DNA of 64,000 nucleotides from UBA1672 sp050633325 (lineage in GTDB: Bacteria; Pseudomonadota; Alphaproteobacteria; Micavibrionales; Micavibrionaceae), in NCBI GenBank assembly GCA_050633325.1, contig JBOEGH010000006.1:1-64000 (forward strand), written 5' to 3'. The notes below the pieces were generated by a model. That model ran no database searches, was not told the origin of the DNA, and saw nothing but the letters and a program-made list of their open reading frames with translations. The position numbers and the translations under genes are program-made. Shown one piece after another: positions 7,730 to 15,766 of the stretch. How positions within the stretch are numbered: the first letter of the stretch is position 1; each line of letters opens with the position of its first letter.

Positions 7730-8446
7730 ATGTGTAATCATCGCTCCGTATCTATTTTTCTTCTTTTCTTGTTTGTCTTTTGTGTGTATGGCGGTGATGC
7801 TTATGCTGTAACGGATAGATGTCCAAGACATCAAGTTGTGACTGAGCTGAAGGCAAAGTTAAAAAAGACGAAGAAGTTTAGAGCATCGATAGATGATATT
7901 AACGCTTATTTCGGTAATCATGATCGCTCTAGCGGCACAGTGTTGGCCTTTGTTACATATGGTGGAAAATCACTATATATTGATACTGGGTTTGCTTTTG
8001 GTTTGAAAAGTATAGGTCATGGTCAATATTGTGTGATGTTAGAAGGGGTTAAGTCATATTTTTATGCTGCACCGTCTATCGTGATGCCAAAGGATTTCAA
8101 GAAAAGTAGTTGTGAGTACCAGCTTATATTGAAACATGAAAAAAGACATTTGAGAGCTCTTTACGATTACCATAAAAAATACACAGGTAAATACGCTGCT
8201 TACCAAGGGAGAATCGCCCGTGAAGTTCCTATATTCCTTCCGGTAAAATCAGAGGAAGAAGCAGAAGAGGTGCGTGGTAAGATTCGTAAGTTCTTTTCTG
8301 ACAAGTTTGCCTATCAAATTGAAAAATCATTTATAGAGTTGGGTAAGGCGCAGTCAAAAATTGATACTCCACAAGAATATCGTGGTGTAGGCCTTGCTCT
8401 TGATAGATGTTCTGTTGATGATAATTTAGTGTTCCATTCCCACTAA
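7730..8446 (+). CDS. Secreted protein with HExxH motif, inserted in the spc operon
   Basis: A 238-residue protein with a hydrophobic N-terminus (residues 8-26, cleavage likely after DAYA), so exported. Residues 136-140 are HEKRH, a match to the zinc-metallopeptidase HExxH motif, within LKHEKRHLRALYDYH. This resembles putative Zn-protease families such as DUF922, but I cannot assign a family with certainty. Cysteines at 31, 101 and 128 may form a disulfide. It has its own promoter after a terminator and lies between rplO and secY, where no such gene is normally found. The substrate is unknown. Confidence 0.8.
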   Translation: MCNHRSVSIFLLFLFVFCVYGGDAYAVTDRCPRHQVVTELKAKLKKTKKFRASIDDINAYFGNHDRSSGTVLAFVTYGGKSLYIDTGFAFGLKSIGHGQYCVMLEGVKSYFYAAPSIVMPKDFKKSSCEYQLILKHEKRHLRALYDYHKKYTGKYAAYQGRIAREVPIFLPVKSEEEAEEVRGKIRKFFSDKFAYQIEKSFIELGKAQSKIDTPQEYRGVGLALDRCSVDDNLVFHSH

Positions 8447-8587
8447 TTATAATTAAACACATTAAATAATGTTGTGCTGCCTTGTTATATTCACTCGTTT
8501 TGGGTAATGAGACTACGCGTTATTTTTTATTGAGCGACGAAATTATTACTTATTCGTAAAAAACTCGTATGGAATTTCTGTTTGCAC

Positions 8588-8616
8588 TTGTCTGGTGGCC
8601 AAGTTTTCTTTATTAA
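8588..8616 (+). promoter_or_regulatory. Candidate promoter for secY-adk
   Basis: TTGTCT, a 17-base spacer and TATTAA, 36 bases before the secY start. A new promoter is needed here because a separately transcribed gene has split secY from the upstream operon. The match is moderate. Confidence 0.35.
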
Positions 8617-8651
8617 TCTCTGATTAGGTTATATTTATAGGGATTCTTGTT

Positions 8652-10010
8652 ATGGCATCAGCCGTTGAACAACTTGCAAAAAATGCAAACTGGGGAGCTT
8701 TGTCTAAAGCTACCGAACTTAAGCAACGTATCATGTTTGTTATTGGTGCTTTACTTGTATATCGTCTTGGAACATATATTCCAGTACCCGGTGTTGACCC
8801 GTTGGTGTGGAGAGAAATATTCTCAGGTCAGGATAAGGGTATTCTGGGGATGTTTAATATGTTCTCTGGTGGTGCGTTGTCACGTATGACAATTTTTGCT
8901 CTTAATATTATGCCTTATATTTCTGCCTCTATTATTATGCAGCTTGCTTCGGCGATGTCCAAAAACTTGGAAGAGCTAAAGAAAGAGGGCGAGGTTGGTC
9001 GTATGAAGATTAACCAATATACTCGCTACCTTACTGTTCTCCTTGCAACTGTTCAGGCATACGGTTTGGCAATAGGATTAGAGTCTATGCAAGGTGAAAC
9101 TGGGGCGGCCGTTATTAACCCTGGTTTATTTTTCCGTATCTCAACAATGATTACCATAGTGGGGGGGACGGTATTCCTTATGTGGCTTGGGGAGCAGATA
9201 ACAAGCCGTGGTGTAGGTAACGGTATTTCTTTAATTATATTTGCCGGTATTGTTGCCGAGCTTCCGCGTGCTATTGCGTCTACTCTTGACCTTACTTCAC
9301 AAGGTGTATTTAGTGGGGCTCAATTGCTTATGCTGGTTGCTATGGTTGTCGGTGTTATCGCTCTTATCGTTTATGTTGAGCGCGCGCAGCGTCGTGTTGT
9401 TGTGCAGTATCCAAAGAGACAGACTGCAAATGGTATGGCTGCGGGGGAAACAAATCATATCCCGCTAAAGCTAAACACTGCGGGTGTTATTCCACCAATA
9501 TTTGCTTCATCTTTATTGTTGCTTCCTGTTTCTATAATGGGTTTTTCCGGTATGGGTGAGGGAAGTGACTTTTGGGCTGATGTTACGCGTTATTTACAAC
9601 ATGGTCAGCCAGTGTACATGGTTTTGTACGGGGCGTTGATTGCATTCTTCTGTTTCTTTTATACTGCTATTGTATTCAATCCAGAGGAAAATGCAGACAC
9701 ATTGCGTAAGTATGGCGGCTTTGTTCCTGGTATACGCCCTGGCAAGCATACTGCTGATTATCTTGATTTTGTTTTAACAAGAATCAGTGTTATCGGTGCT
9801 GCTTATTTGGTGTTTATTTGTTTGTTACCTGAATTTCTGATTGCAAAATATAACATGCCTTTCTACTTTGGTGGTACTAGTCTTCTTATCGTTGTAAGTG
9901 TTACAATGGATACTGTTGCGCAAGTGCATTCGCATATGATTGCTCATCAGTATGAAGGGCTTATTAAAAAGACTAAATTGCGTGGCAGACGCAGAGCTGA
10001 CAGGAGATAA
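8652..10010 (+). CDS. secY: Preprotein translocase subunit SecY
   Basis: Channel subunit of the SecYEG translocon in the inner membrane, 452 residues with the ten-helix hydrophobic pattern. Recognisable segments are RLGTYIPVPGVDP (TM1/plug region), MPYISASIIMQL, GNGISLIIFAGIVA and the cytoplasmic loop PKRQTANGM. The start at 8652 has a GGGA site upstream. It is followed after 5 bases by adk, a common alphaproteobacterial pair. Confidence 0.98.
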   Translation: MASAVEQLAKNANWGALSKATELKQRIMFVIGALLVYRLGTYIPVPGVDPLVWREIFSGQDKGILGMFNMFSGGALSRMTIFALNIMPYISASIIMQLASAMSKNLEELKKEGEVGRMKINQYTRYLTVLLATVQAYGLAIGLESMQGETGAAVINPGLFFRISTMITIVGGTVFLMWLGEQITSRGVGNGISLIIFAGIVAELPRAIASTLDLTSQGVFSGAQLLMLVAMVVGVIALIVYVERAQRRVVVQYPKRQTANGMAAGETNHIPLKLNTAGVIPPIFASSLLLLPVSIMGFSGMGEGSDFWADVTRYLQHGQPVYMVLYGALIAFFCFFYTAIVFNPEENADTLRKYGGFVPGIRPGKHTADYLDFVLTRISVIGAAYLVFICLLPEFLIAKYNMPFYFGGTSLLIVVSVTMDTVAQVHSHMIAHQYEGLIKKTKLRGRRRADRR

Positions 10011-10015
10011 AAGCT

Positions 10016-10594
10016 ATGAATATTATTATGTTTGGCCCGCCAGGTGCTGGTAAAGGTACGCAGGCTATCCGTATTCAGGAAAAGCATAACATAAAGCAGT
10101 TAGCCACGGGCGATATGCTTCGCGCTGAAGTGGCTAGTGGAAGCGCTCTTGGCAATACTCTAAAGGCTATAATGGATTCAGGTGAGTTGGTGTCTGATGA
10201 TATCATAATTGAATTGATCGGTAGCTGCGTTAGTGAGCCAGAATGTGAGAAGGGGTTTATCCTTGATGGTTTTCCTCGTACTGTAAAGCAAGCTGAAGCA
10301 CTTGATGAAATGTTAAAGCACATGGCTAGAAAAATAGACCATGTTATTGTTCTTGAAGTTGATCAAGGTATTCTTATCGACAGAATTTCCGCACGTGCGG
10401 CAGAAAGCGGTGAAACCCGCAGTGATGATAATTCTGAAATCCTTAAAAACCGTCTAGAGGTTTATGAAGAGCAGACAGCGCCAGTGTTGCCATATTACGA
10501 TGGTCGTGGTGTCTTGCGTAAGGTTGATGGAATGAAGCCTATTGACGAAGTTACTGCACAGATTGACGCAATTTTTGCTAATATATCTACGTAA
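10016..10594 (+). CDS. adk: Adenylate kinase, short form
   Basis: Catalyses ATP + AMP = 2 ADP. It has the P-loop GPPGAGKGTQ at residues 7-16, the AMP-binding segment TGDMLRAEV and the GFPRT motif. At 192 residues it lacks the long LID insertion and its zinc cysteines, the form common in Alphaproteobacteria. It is cotranscribed with secY. Confidence 0.97.
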   Translation: MNIIMFGPPGAGKGTQAIRIQEKHNIKQLATGDMLRAEVASGSALGNTLKAIMDSGELVSDDIIIELIGSCVSEPECEKGFILDGFPRTVKQAEALDEMLKHMARKIDHVIVLEVDQGILIDRISARAAESGETRSDDNSEILKNRLEVYEEQTAPVLPYYDGRGVLRKVDGMKPIDEVTAQIDAIFANIST

Positions 10595-10637
10595 CTTGAG
10601 CGGTTATAATTTATATTATCTAAGTTATATTATTATA

Positions 10638-10665
10638 TTGACGAAGCTTTATTAATGCTTATAAT
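10638..10665 (+). promoter_or_regulatory. Strong sigma70 promoter for the alpha operon
   Basis: TTGACG at 10638-10643, a 16-base spacer and a perfect TATAAT at 10660-10665. It would initiate near 10672, giving a leader of about 178 bases before rpsM. Confidence 0.75.
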
Positions 10666-10671
10666 GCGCGC

Positions 10672-10849
10672 ATCTTCGTATTAGATGATGTTTTTGCGTG
10701 CCCTAATAAAGGCGCCTGCTATTATCTTAAAATGAAGGTGAGTTTACGAACCGGCGGTGTGAAAACTTAACGCGTGGAGCGCCAACGGGTCGGATAGCTT
10801 TATGAAGGAATGGTTCTTTTATAGGCTGTAAATTTGAAAGGAAAAACTA
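10672..10849 (+). other. Long 5' leader of rpsM, possible autoregulatory RNA
   Basis: About 178 untranslated bases between the predicted start site and the rpsM ATG, with a GC-rich central part (10748-10795) that is richer than the surrounding spacer and could fold. In E. coli S4 regulates the alpha-operon leader, but rpsD is not in this operon. No known riboswitch or r-protein leader motif was recognised. Confidence 0.3.
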
Positions 10850-11221
10850 ATGGCACGTATTGCTGGGGTTAATGTACCCGATAATAAACGTGTTCCGATT
10901 GCTTTGACATATGTTTATGGTATCGGACGCACAACTGCATTCCAAATTTGTGAAAAACTTAAAATCGATGTGCAACAGCGCATGGGTCAACTTGATGATG
11001 ATTCATTGAATGCTATTCGTAGTGAAATAGACACAGATGAATATAAAATTGAAGGTGATCTACGTCGTGACGTTTCTATGAATATCAAAAGATTGATGGA
11101 CATGAAATGTTATCGCGGTCTTCGTCACAGAAACGGTCTTCCTGTTCGTGGTCAAAATACACGAGTTAATGCAAGAACACGCAAAGGTCCTGCAAGACCT
11201 ATTGCTGGTAAGAAGAAATAA
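10850..11221 (+). CDS. rpsM: Ribosomal protein S13
   Basis: S13 of the 30S head, 123 residues. It begins MARIAGVNVPDNKRVPIALTY, and the C-terminus has the signature CYRGLRHRNGLPVRGQNT followed by NARTRKGPARPIAGKKK. It is the first gene after a strong promoter. Confidence 0.98.
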   Translation: MARIAGVNVPDNKRVPIALTYVYGIGRTTAFQICEKLKIDVQQRMGQLDDDSLNAIRSEIDTDEYKIEGDLRRDVSMNIKRLMDMKCYRGLRHRNGLPVRGQNTRVNARTRKGPARPIAGKKK

Positions 11222-11235
11222 GGAGGGCATGAAAA

Positions 11236-11625
11236 ATGGCTAAACCAAAGGTTAAAGCAAAAAGAAAAGAAAAAAAGAATATCGTTGCAGGTATTGCACA
11301 CGTTAATTCTACATTTAACAATACTCTTGTTACTATCTCAGATGTTCAAGGTAATGTTGTATCATGGTCTTCATCAGGTATGATGGGTTTTAAGGGGTCT
11401 CGTAAGTCTACTCCTTATGCTTCTCAGATGGCTGCGGAAGATGCAGGTCGTAAGGCTCAAGAACATGGTATGAAAGAACTTGATGTGCTTGTTAAAGGTC
11501 CTGGTTCAGGTCGTGAATCTGCATTGCGTGCATTGCAAGCAATCGGTTTCGTTGTGAAGTCTATTAAAGATATTACACCAATTCCACATAATGGATGTCG
11601 TCCGCCGAAAAAGCGCCGCGTGTAA
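11236..11625 (+). CDS. rpsK: Ribosomal protein S11
   Basis: S11 of the 30S platform, 129 residues, the usual length. It contains GIAHVNSTFNNTLVTISD, the S11 signature VKGPGSGRESALRALQ and the end ITPIPHNGCRPPKKRRV. It is preceded by an AGGAGG ribosome site. rpsD does not follow, as is usual in Alphaproteobacteria. Confidence 0.98.
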   Translation: MAKPKVKAKRKEKKNIVAGIAHVNSTFNNTLVTISDVQGNVVSWSSSGMMGFKGSRKSTPYASQMAAEDAGRKAQEHGMKELDVLVKGPGSGRESALRALQAIGFVVKSIKDITPIPHNGCRPPKKRRV

Positions 11626-11671
11626 TTGTAGTATAGATAAAACTTAATTTTTTAAGAAATAGGAGCTAACA

Positions 11672-12688
11672 TTGTTAAGAAAAAATTGGCAAGAGCTTAT
11701 TAAACCACAAAAACTAGAGTTAGTTGAAACAAGTCGTGTTAATGAAGGTCGCGTTGTCGCAGATCCTTTGGAGCGAGGTTTTGGTCTTACTCTTGGTAAC
11801 GCGCTACGCCGTATCTTGTTATCATCTTTACAAGGTGCCGCCGTAACTGCTGTTCAAATCGATGGTGTTTTGCATGAATTCTCTTCTGTAGAAGGGGTTC
11901 GTGAAGACGTAACAGACATCATTTTGAACCTTAAAGCTTTAGGTGTGCGTATGCATGCAGAAGGCCCACGTAAGATGCGTCTTACAGCAACAGGTCCTTG
12001 TGAAGTAACTGCAGCACAAATCGAAGCGGGTGCAGATATTGAAATCATGAACCCTGATTTGGTTATTTGTACTCTTGATAAAGGTGCGACACTAAATATG
12101 GAAATGACTGTGAATACAGGTAAGGGTTACTGTCCTGCGGCACAAAATCGTCCGGAAGAATGCCCAGTAGGCATGATTCCAATCGATTCTGTTTTCTCAC
12201 CAGTTCGTAAAGTTACTTATGAAGTGACAGATACACGTGTTGGTCAGATTACTGACTATGACAAGTTGACTATGACTGTTGAAACAAATGGCGTGTTGTC
12301 TCCTGAAGATGCTGTGGCTTTTGCTGCACGCATTATGCAAGATCAACTTCAAGTGTTCGTTAACTTTGACGAGCCAGAAGAAGAGAAGGCTAAGGAAGAA
12401 GAGCAAGAGCTACCATTCAACAAAAACTTGCTTCGCAAGGTTGATGAGCTTGAGCTTTCTGTTCGTTCTGCGAACTGCCTAAAGAACGATAATATCGTTT
12501 ATATTGGTGATCTTGTTCAAAAGAGCGAGAGTGACATGCTTCGTACGCCTAACTTTGGACGTAAATCTCTTAACGAGATCAAAGAAGTGTTGCAAATCAT
12601 GGGTCTGTATCTTGGTATGCAGGTTGAAGATTGGCCACCAGAGAACATTGAAGAGCTTGCTAAAAAGCTTGACGATCAACAGTTCTAA
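11672..12688 (+). CDS. rpoA: RNA polymerase alpha subunit
   Basis: Alpha subunit of RNA polymerase, 338 residues. The N-terminal assembly domain shows RGFGLTLGNALRRILLSS, and the C-terminal DNA-binding domain shows ELSVRSANCLKNDNI and TPNFGRKSLNEIKEVL. The start is TTG at 11672 with AGGAG 6 bases upstream; the deduced N-terminus (MLRKNWQELIKP) matches the family start, so the non-ATG start is well supported. Confidence 0.98.
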   Translation: MLRKNWQELIKPQKLELVETSRVNEGRVVADPLERGFGLTLGNALRRILLSSLQGAAVTAVQIDGVLHEFSSVEGVREDVTDIILNLKALGVRMHAEGPRKMRLTATGPCEVTAAQIEAGADIEIMNPDLVICTLDKGATLNMEMTVNTGKGYCPAAQNRPEECPVGMIPIDSVFSPVRKVTYEVTDTRVGQITDYDKLTMTVETNGVLSPEDAVAFAARIMQDQLQVFVNFDEPEEEKAKEEEQELPFNKNLLRKVDELELSVRSANCLKNDNIVYIGDLVQKSESDMLRTPNFGRKSLNEIKEVLQIMGLYLGMQVEDWPPENIEELAKKLDDQQF

Positions 12689-12709
12689 TAAATTGGCATA
12701 ATGCCGAAA

Positions 12710-12767
12710 CCGGCGCGTTAATGTTTTTGTTGCGCGCCGGAACTTAATGGTTCTCATACGTGAGACC
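12710..12767 (+). other. Two hairpins between rpoA and rplQ
   Basis: An 8-base perfect stem CCGGCGCG / CGCGCCGG (12710-12740) and then GGTTCTCA-TACG-TGAGACC (12748-12767). Neither is followed by a T run, so they look like processing or attenuation hairpins within the operon rather than terminators. Confidence 0.45.
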
Positions 12768-12799
12768 GCAATAAAGCCTAAGTGGCGAAGGAATAAAAA

Positions 12800-13258
12800 A
12801 TGAGACATGGTATAAAACACCGCAAACTAAATAGAACATCTAGCCACCGTAAGGCTATGTTGGCTAATATGGCTGCTTCACTTGTTAAGCATGAGCAAAT
12901 TGTAACAACTTTGCCAAAAGCTAAAGAGCTGCGTCCTTATTTGGAAAAACTAATCACAATGGGTAAGCAGGCTGCTGCGAATCCTGATCGTTATGTTGCA
13001 AAGCGTCGTCAGGCAATTTCAAAAATGCGTGATGAAACACAAGTTAAGAAAATATTCGATGTACTGGCAGAGCGTTATGAAGATCGTCCAGGTGGTTATG
13101 TTCGCATAATGAAGGCTGGATTCCGTTATGGTGATGCTGCTCCTATGGCAATTATTGAGCTTGTTGATCGTGATGTAACTGCCAAAGGGCAAGATTCTGG
13201 TCCGGTAGTGGCTGATGAATATGAAGAAGAGCAAGAGCAAGTTGCTGCTGCTGGTTAA
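12800..13258 (+). CDS. rplQ: Ribosomal protein L17
   Basis: L17 of the 50S, 152 residues. The start MRHGIKHRKLNRTSSHRKAM and the block GGYVRIMKAGFRYGDAAPMA are diagnostic. The C-terminal extension of about 25 residues is acidic, ending DEYEEEQEQVAAAG. It is the last gene of the ribosomal block and is followed by a strong terminator. Confidence 0.97.
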   Translation: MRHGIKHRKLNRTSSHRKAMLANMAASLVKHEQIVTTLPKAKELRPYLEKLITMGKQAAANPDRYVAKRRQAISKMRDETQVKKIFDVLAERYEDRPGGYVRIMKAGFRYGDAAPMAIIELVDRDVTAKGQDSGPVVADEYEEEQEQVAAAG

Positions 13259-13286
13259 TAATACTCGTTATTATTTTAAGATTCTT

Positions 13287-13317
13287 AACAGCTCCGTTTT
13301 CGGGGCTGTTTTTTTAT
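13287..13317 (+). terminator. Terminator after rplQ
   Basis: Ten-base stem AACAGCTCCG / CGGGGCTGTT with a TTTT loop followed by a run of T. It reaches the stop codon of the convergent panC gene and may also act on that side. Confidence 0.9.
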
Positions 13318-14087
13318 ATCGCTATATTATCGATTAGGCGTGTTTTTCCTATCCATGCTGCGGTCAGAAGTCTGCCCCATCTTTCTTCTATATAGTCAAC
13401 TTTGTCAAAGCCTGACGAGATCAGCATGTCTTTTGCTTGTTCGGTGTCTCTTGTCTCTGTGGTGTTTTTTAATATTTTATTTAGTTTACGTGCTATTTTT
13501 AATTCATCATTTGATAAATATTCGTTGCGAGAGGATAGGGCAAGGCCTTGCTCGTCTCTAATTATAGGTGCGCCAATAACGTTGATGGGCATGTTCTGGC
13601 TCTCAACCATTTCTTTGATTACTTGTAACTGTTGAAAGTCCTTTTCACCAAAAACTGCTGTATCCGGTTTGACGGCATTAAAAAGACGGCTGACTACATT
13701 TACAACACCATCAAAAAAGTGCGGGCGAAATGTTGTTTCCATGCCGTCAGCGCTCCTGCCTGACTTTACGTTGCTGTCATATCCTGACGGGTACAACACC
13801 TGATCTGTAGGTAGGAACAACACGTCTACGCCAGAATTTTTCAACTTTTCGCCGTCAGTTAGCTCGTCGCGCGGGTAGCTGTCAAAATCCTCATGCGGTG
13901 CAAATTGTGTTGGGTTTACGAAAATGCTAACTACTATTTTATCAGAATTTTGATGCGCGACTTTTATTAAGGAAAGGTGTCCGTCATGCAACGCGCCCAT
14001 GGTCGGAACAAATCCAATTGAGTTACCTTTTTCACGTAAATATGATAGGTGTTTATCAAGGTCTTCTTGTGTACGTATTACTTTCAT
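13314..14087 (-). CDS. panC: Pantothenate synthetase
   Basis: Joins pantoate and beta-alanine using ATP in the last step of pantothenate (vitamin B5) synthesis. The cytidylyltransferase-type motifs are visible: FVPTMGALHDGHLSL near residue 27, FVNPTQFAPHEDF, and later the catalytic region with ALSSRNEYLS. At 257 residues it is slightly shorter than the usual 280. Its start codon directly follows the panB stop, so panB-panC form one operon. Confidence 0.96.
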   Translation of the reverse strand: MKVIRTQEDLDKHLSYLREKGNSIGFVPTMGALHDGHLSLIKVAHQNSDKIVVSIFVNPTQFAPHEDFDSYPRDELTDGEKLKNSGVDVLFLPTDQVLYPSGYDSNVKSGRSADGMETTFRPHFFDGVVNVVSRLFNAVKPDTAVFGEKDFQQLQVIKEMVESQNMPINVIGAPIIRDEQGLALSSRNEYLSNDELKIARKLNKILKNTTETRDTEQAKDMLISSGFDKVDYIEERWGRLLTAAWIGKTRLIDNIAI

Positions 14088-14903
14088 TTACTTTGCTTTG
14101 GCTTTGTATATAAAGTTTTCGTCTGGGAATGCCCTTGTTTTCACTTCTTTTGAATAATTTTTGGATGCATTATCAATCTCTTGAGCAAGGTTTGCGTATT
14201 TCTTTACGAATTTTGGTGTGTGATCGGTTATAAGGCCAAGCATATCATCGGTAACAAGAATCTGACCATCGCAAGATGCTGATGCTCCTATACCGATTGT
14301 AGGTATTTGGATTGATTGCGTTATTTCTTGTGCAACTGTTTCAATTGTTCCTTCTATGACAACAGCAAAGGCTCCTGCTTCTTCAATAGATTTTGCATCG
14401 TTTATAAGGCGAGAGATTTCTTCGTCTGTTTTGCCTTTTACTTTATATCCACCATCTTTTACAACTGATTGGGGTTGTAAGCCTATATGAGCCATAACAG
14501 CTATGCCTTTTTTAGTTATATATTCTATTGTTGGCGCTATGTCTTGTCCGCCTTCAAGTTTCACCGCATCACAACCTGTTTCATTTATTATTTTTAGTGC
14601 GTTTTCGTATGCAGTTTCTGCAGATTCTTCATAGGTTCCAAATGGCATATCGACAACTACACATGAGTTATTAACTGCTCTCATTACGGCTTTGCCGTGG
14701 TTTATCATAATATCTAGTGTTACCCCCAAGGTATTTTCCATGCCGTACAAGGCCATGCCAAGGGAGTCCCCGACTAGCAATAGGTCGCAATTATTGTCGA
14801 GCAATTTTGCTATAGGCGTGGTGTATGCGGTCAGACAAACAATTGGGACGCCTGTTTCTTTCTGTGTCGTTATGTCTGTGATTGTTTTGCGATTATTGCT
14901 CAT
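14088..14903 (-). CDS. panB: 3-methyl-2-oxobutanoate hydroxymethyltransferase
   Basis: Makes ketopantoate from alpha-ketoisovalerate and methylene-tetrahydrofolate, the first committed step of pantothenate synthesis. A 271-residue TIM-barrel enzyme with VGDSLGMALYGMENTL, VVVDMPFGTYEES, KLEGGQDIAP, VMAHIGLQPQSV and PTIGIGASASCDGQILV, all characteristic of PanB. It is the first gene of the panBC pair. Confidence 0.97.
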   Translation of the reverse strand: MSNNRKTITDITTQKETGVPIVCLTAYTTPIAKLLDNNCDLLLVGDSLGMALYGMENTLGVTLDIMINHGKAVMRAVNNSCVVVDMPFGTYEESAETAYENALKIINETGCDAVKLEGGQDIAPTIEYITKKGIAVMAHIGLQPQSVVKDGGYKVKGKTDEEISRLINDAKSIEEAGAFAVVIEGTIETVAQEITQSIQIPTIGIGASASCDGQILVTDDMLGLITDHTPKFVKKYANLAQEIDNASKNYSKEVKTRAFPDENFIYKAKAK

Positions 14904-14967
14904 GTTGTATTTTTCTTTTTGGCTGTGTTGATGTTCTTTTTATATGCCGATTACTGGATACGCAAAT

Positions 14968-15004
14968 AAAAAAGGCGCCGAATTTTTTCGGTCACCTTTT
15001 TTTT
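14968..15004 (-). terminator. Bidirectional-looking terminator left of the gap
   Basis: A-run/T-run flanked hairpin: AAAAAAGGCGCCGAA pairs imperfectly with TTCGGTCACCTTTTTT across a short T loop. On the minus strand it would end transcripts of the small gene at 15130-15405 before panB. Confidence 0.6.
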
Positions 15005-15101
15005 ATTCCCCAATCTCAAAGGCTCTTGTTNNNNNNNNNNNNNNNNNNNNNNNNNNNNNNNNNNNNNNNNNNNNNNNNNGTTATTCCCAATCTCAAAGGC
15101 T
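15003..15101. repeat. Direct repeat flanking an assembly gap
   Basis: TTATTCCCCAATCTCAAAGG at 15003-15022 (continuing CT) recurs as TTATTCCCAATCTCAAAGGC at 15081-15100, one C shorter. The 49-base N run (15031-15079) lies between the copies. TCACCTTTTT also occurs beside both copies, so the gap probably hides further tandem copies that broke the assembly. Confidence 0.8.
15031..15079. other. Assembly gap (49 N)
   Basis: Unbroken run of N between two copies of a 21-22 base direct repeat. Its true length is unknown. Confidence 0.99.
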
Positions 15102-15129
15102 TTCACCTTTTTGTTCAACTTGCTTCTTT

Positions 15130-15405
15130 TTAAATTTCGTATGCGCTGTCAGGTACACCATTTTCAAATGCTAAACCCGCTGAAAACCCTGTGAAAAAGT
15201 CTGATATAAAGTCACCAGTTTTTTGTACTTTTTCTGCTACTGGGTTGTAGTAATCAGATATTCCAGCTAATCCAGAATCTGATTTCTTTTTACTCGCACC
15301 GCTTTTAATTGAGGATTGTCTACCAATTGTCTGGTTCATCACCTTGTCTTTAGTGGCAAAACCACCTGACTGTGTACCTGATATGCTGCTGTTTATATCT
15401 GACAT
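15130..15405 (-). CDS. Small hypothetical protein, 91 residues
   Basis: Not recognised. The N-terminal half is Ser/Gly/Lys-rich with no hydrophobic segment. The C-terminal third (VQKTGDFISDFFTGFSAGLA) could form an amphipathic helix. The start has an AGGAAAG site a few bases upstream, which supports it as a real gene. It stands alone between panB and the divergent glyS, with a terminator downstream. Confidence 0.6.
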   Translation of the reverse strand: MSDINSSISGTQSGGFATKDKVMNQTIGRQSSIKSGASKKKSDSGLAGISDYYNPVAEKVQKTGDFISDFFTGFSAGLAFENGVPDSAYEI

Positions 15406-15766
15406 TTGGTATCTTTCCTTTCCTTATGTTCTTAATATACCCACACCCACATTAAACGTCAAGAAAAAAAATGTAAAAATGTAAAAAAACTTTATAGTAT
15501 TTACTTTTTCCCTTAAAGTATTGGTGTTTATTAACTTAAATAAATTTATAGTATATTTGTATTTTTATTTGTATTTTACATGATTGTTTCGATATTGGTT
15601 ATTATAGTTTCGGTATTGATAAAGTAAAAGAGGTTTTGTTATTTTTTGTTGTAAAATATAATCTAAACCCTTGTTTTCTGTGGCTTTTGCCCGCAATATG
15701 GCCTCATAAAACATGGTAAAAAAATATTTTTAACGTGTATAAACAGTTTAAAATACGGATTTTTGA
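15406..15766. other. AT-rich intergenic region upstream of glyS
   Basis: About 360 bases between two divergent genes with no convincing ORF or RNA. It is very AT-rich and holds short direct repeats: TTTATAGTAT occurs twice (15491 and 15546 areas) and GTTTCG(A/G)TATTG(G/A)T twice (about 15586-15621). These may be promoter or regulator sites for either gene, but no single promoter stands out. Confidence 0.5.
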
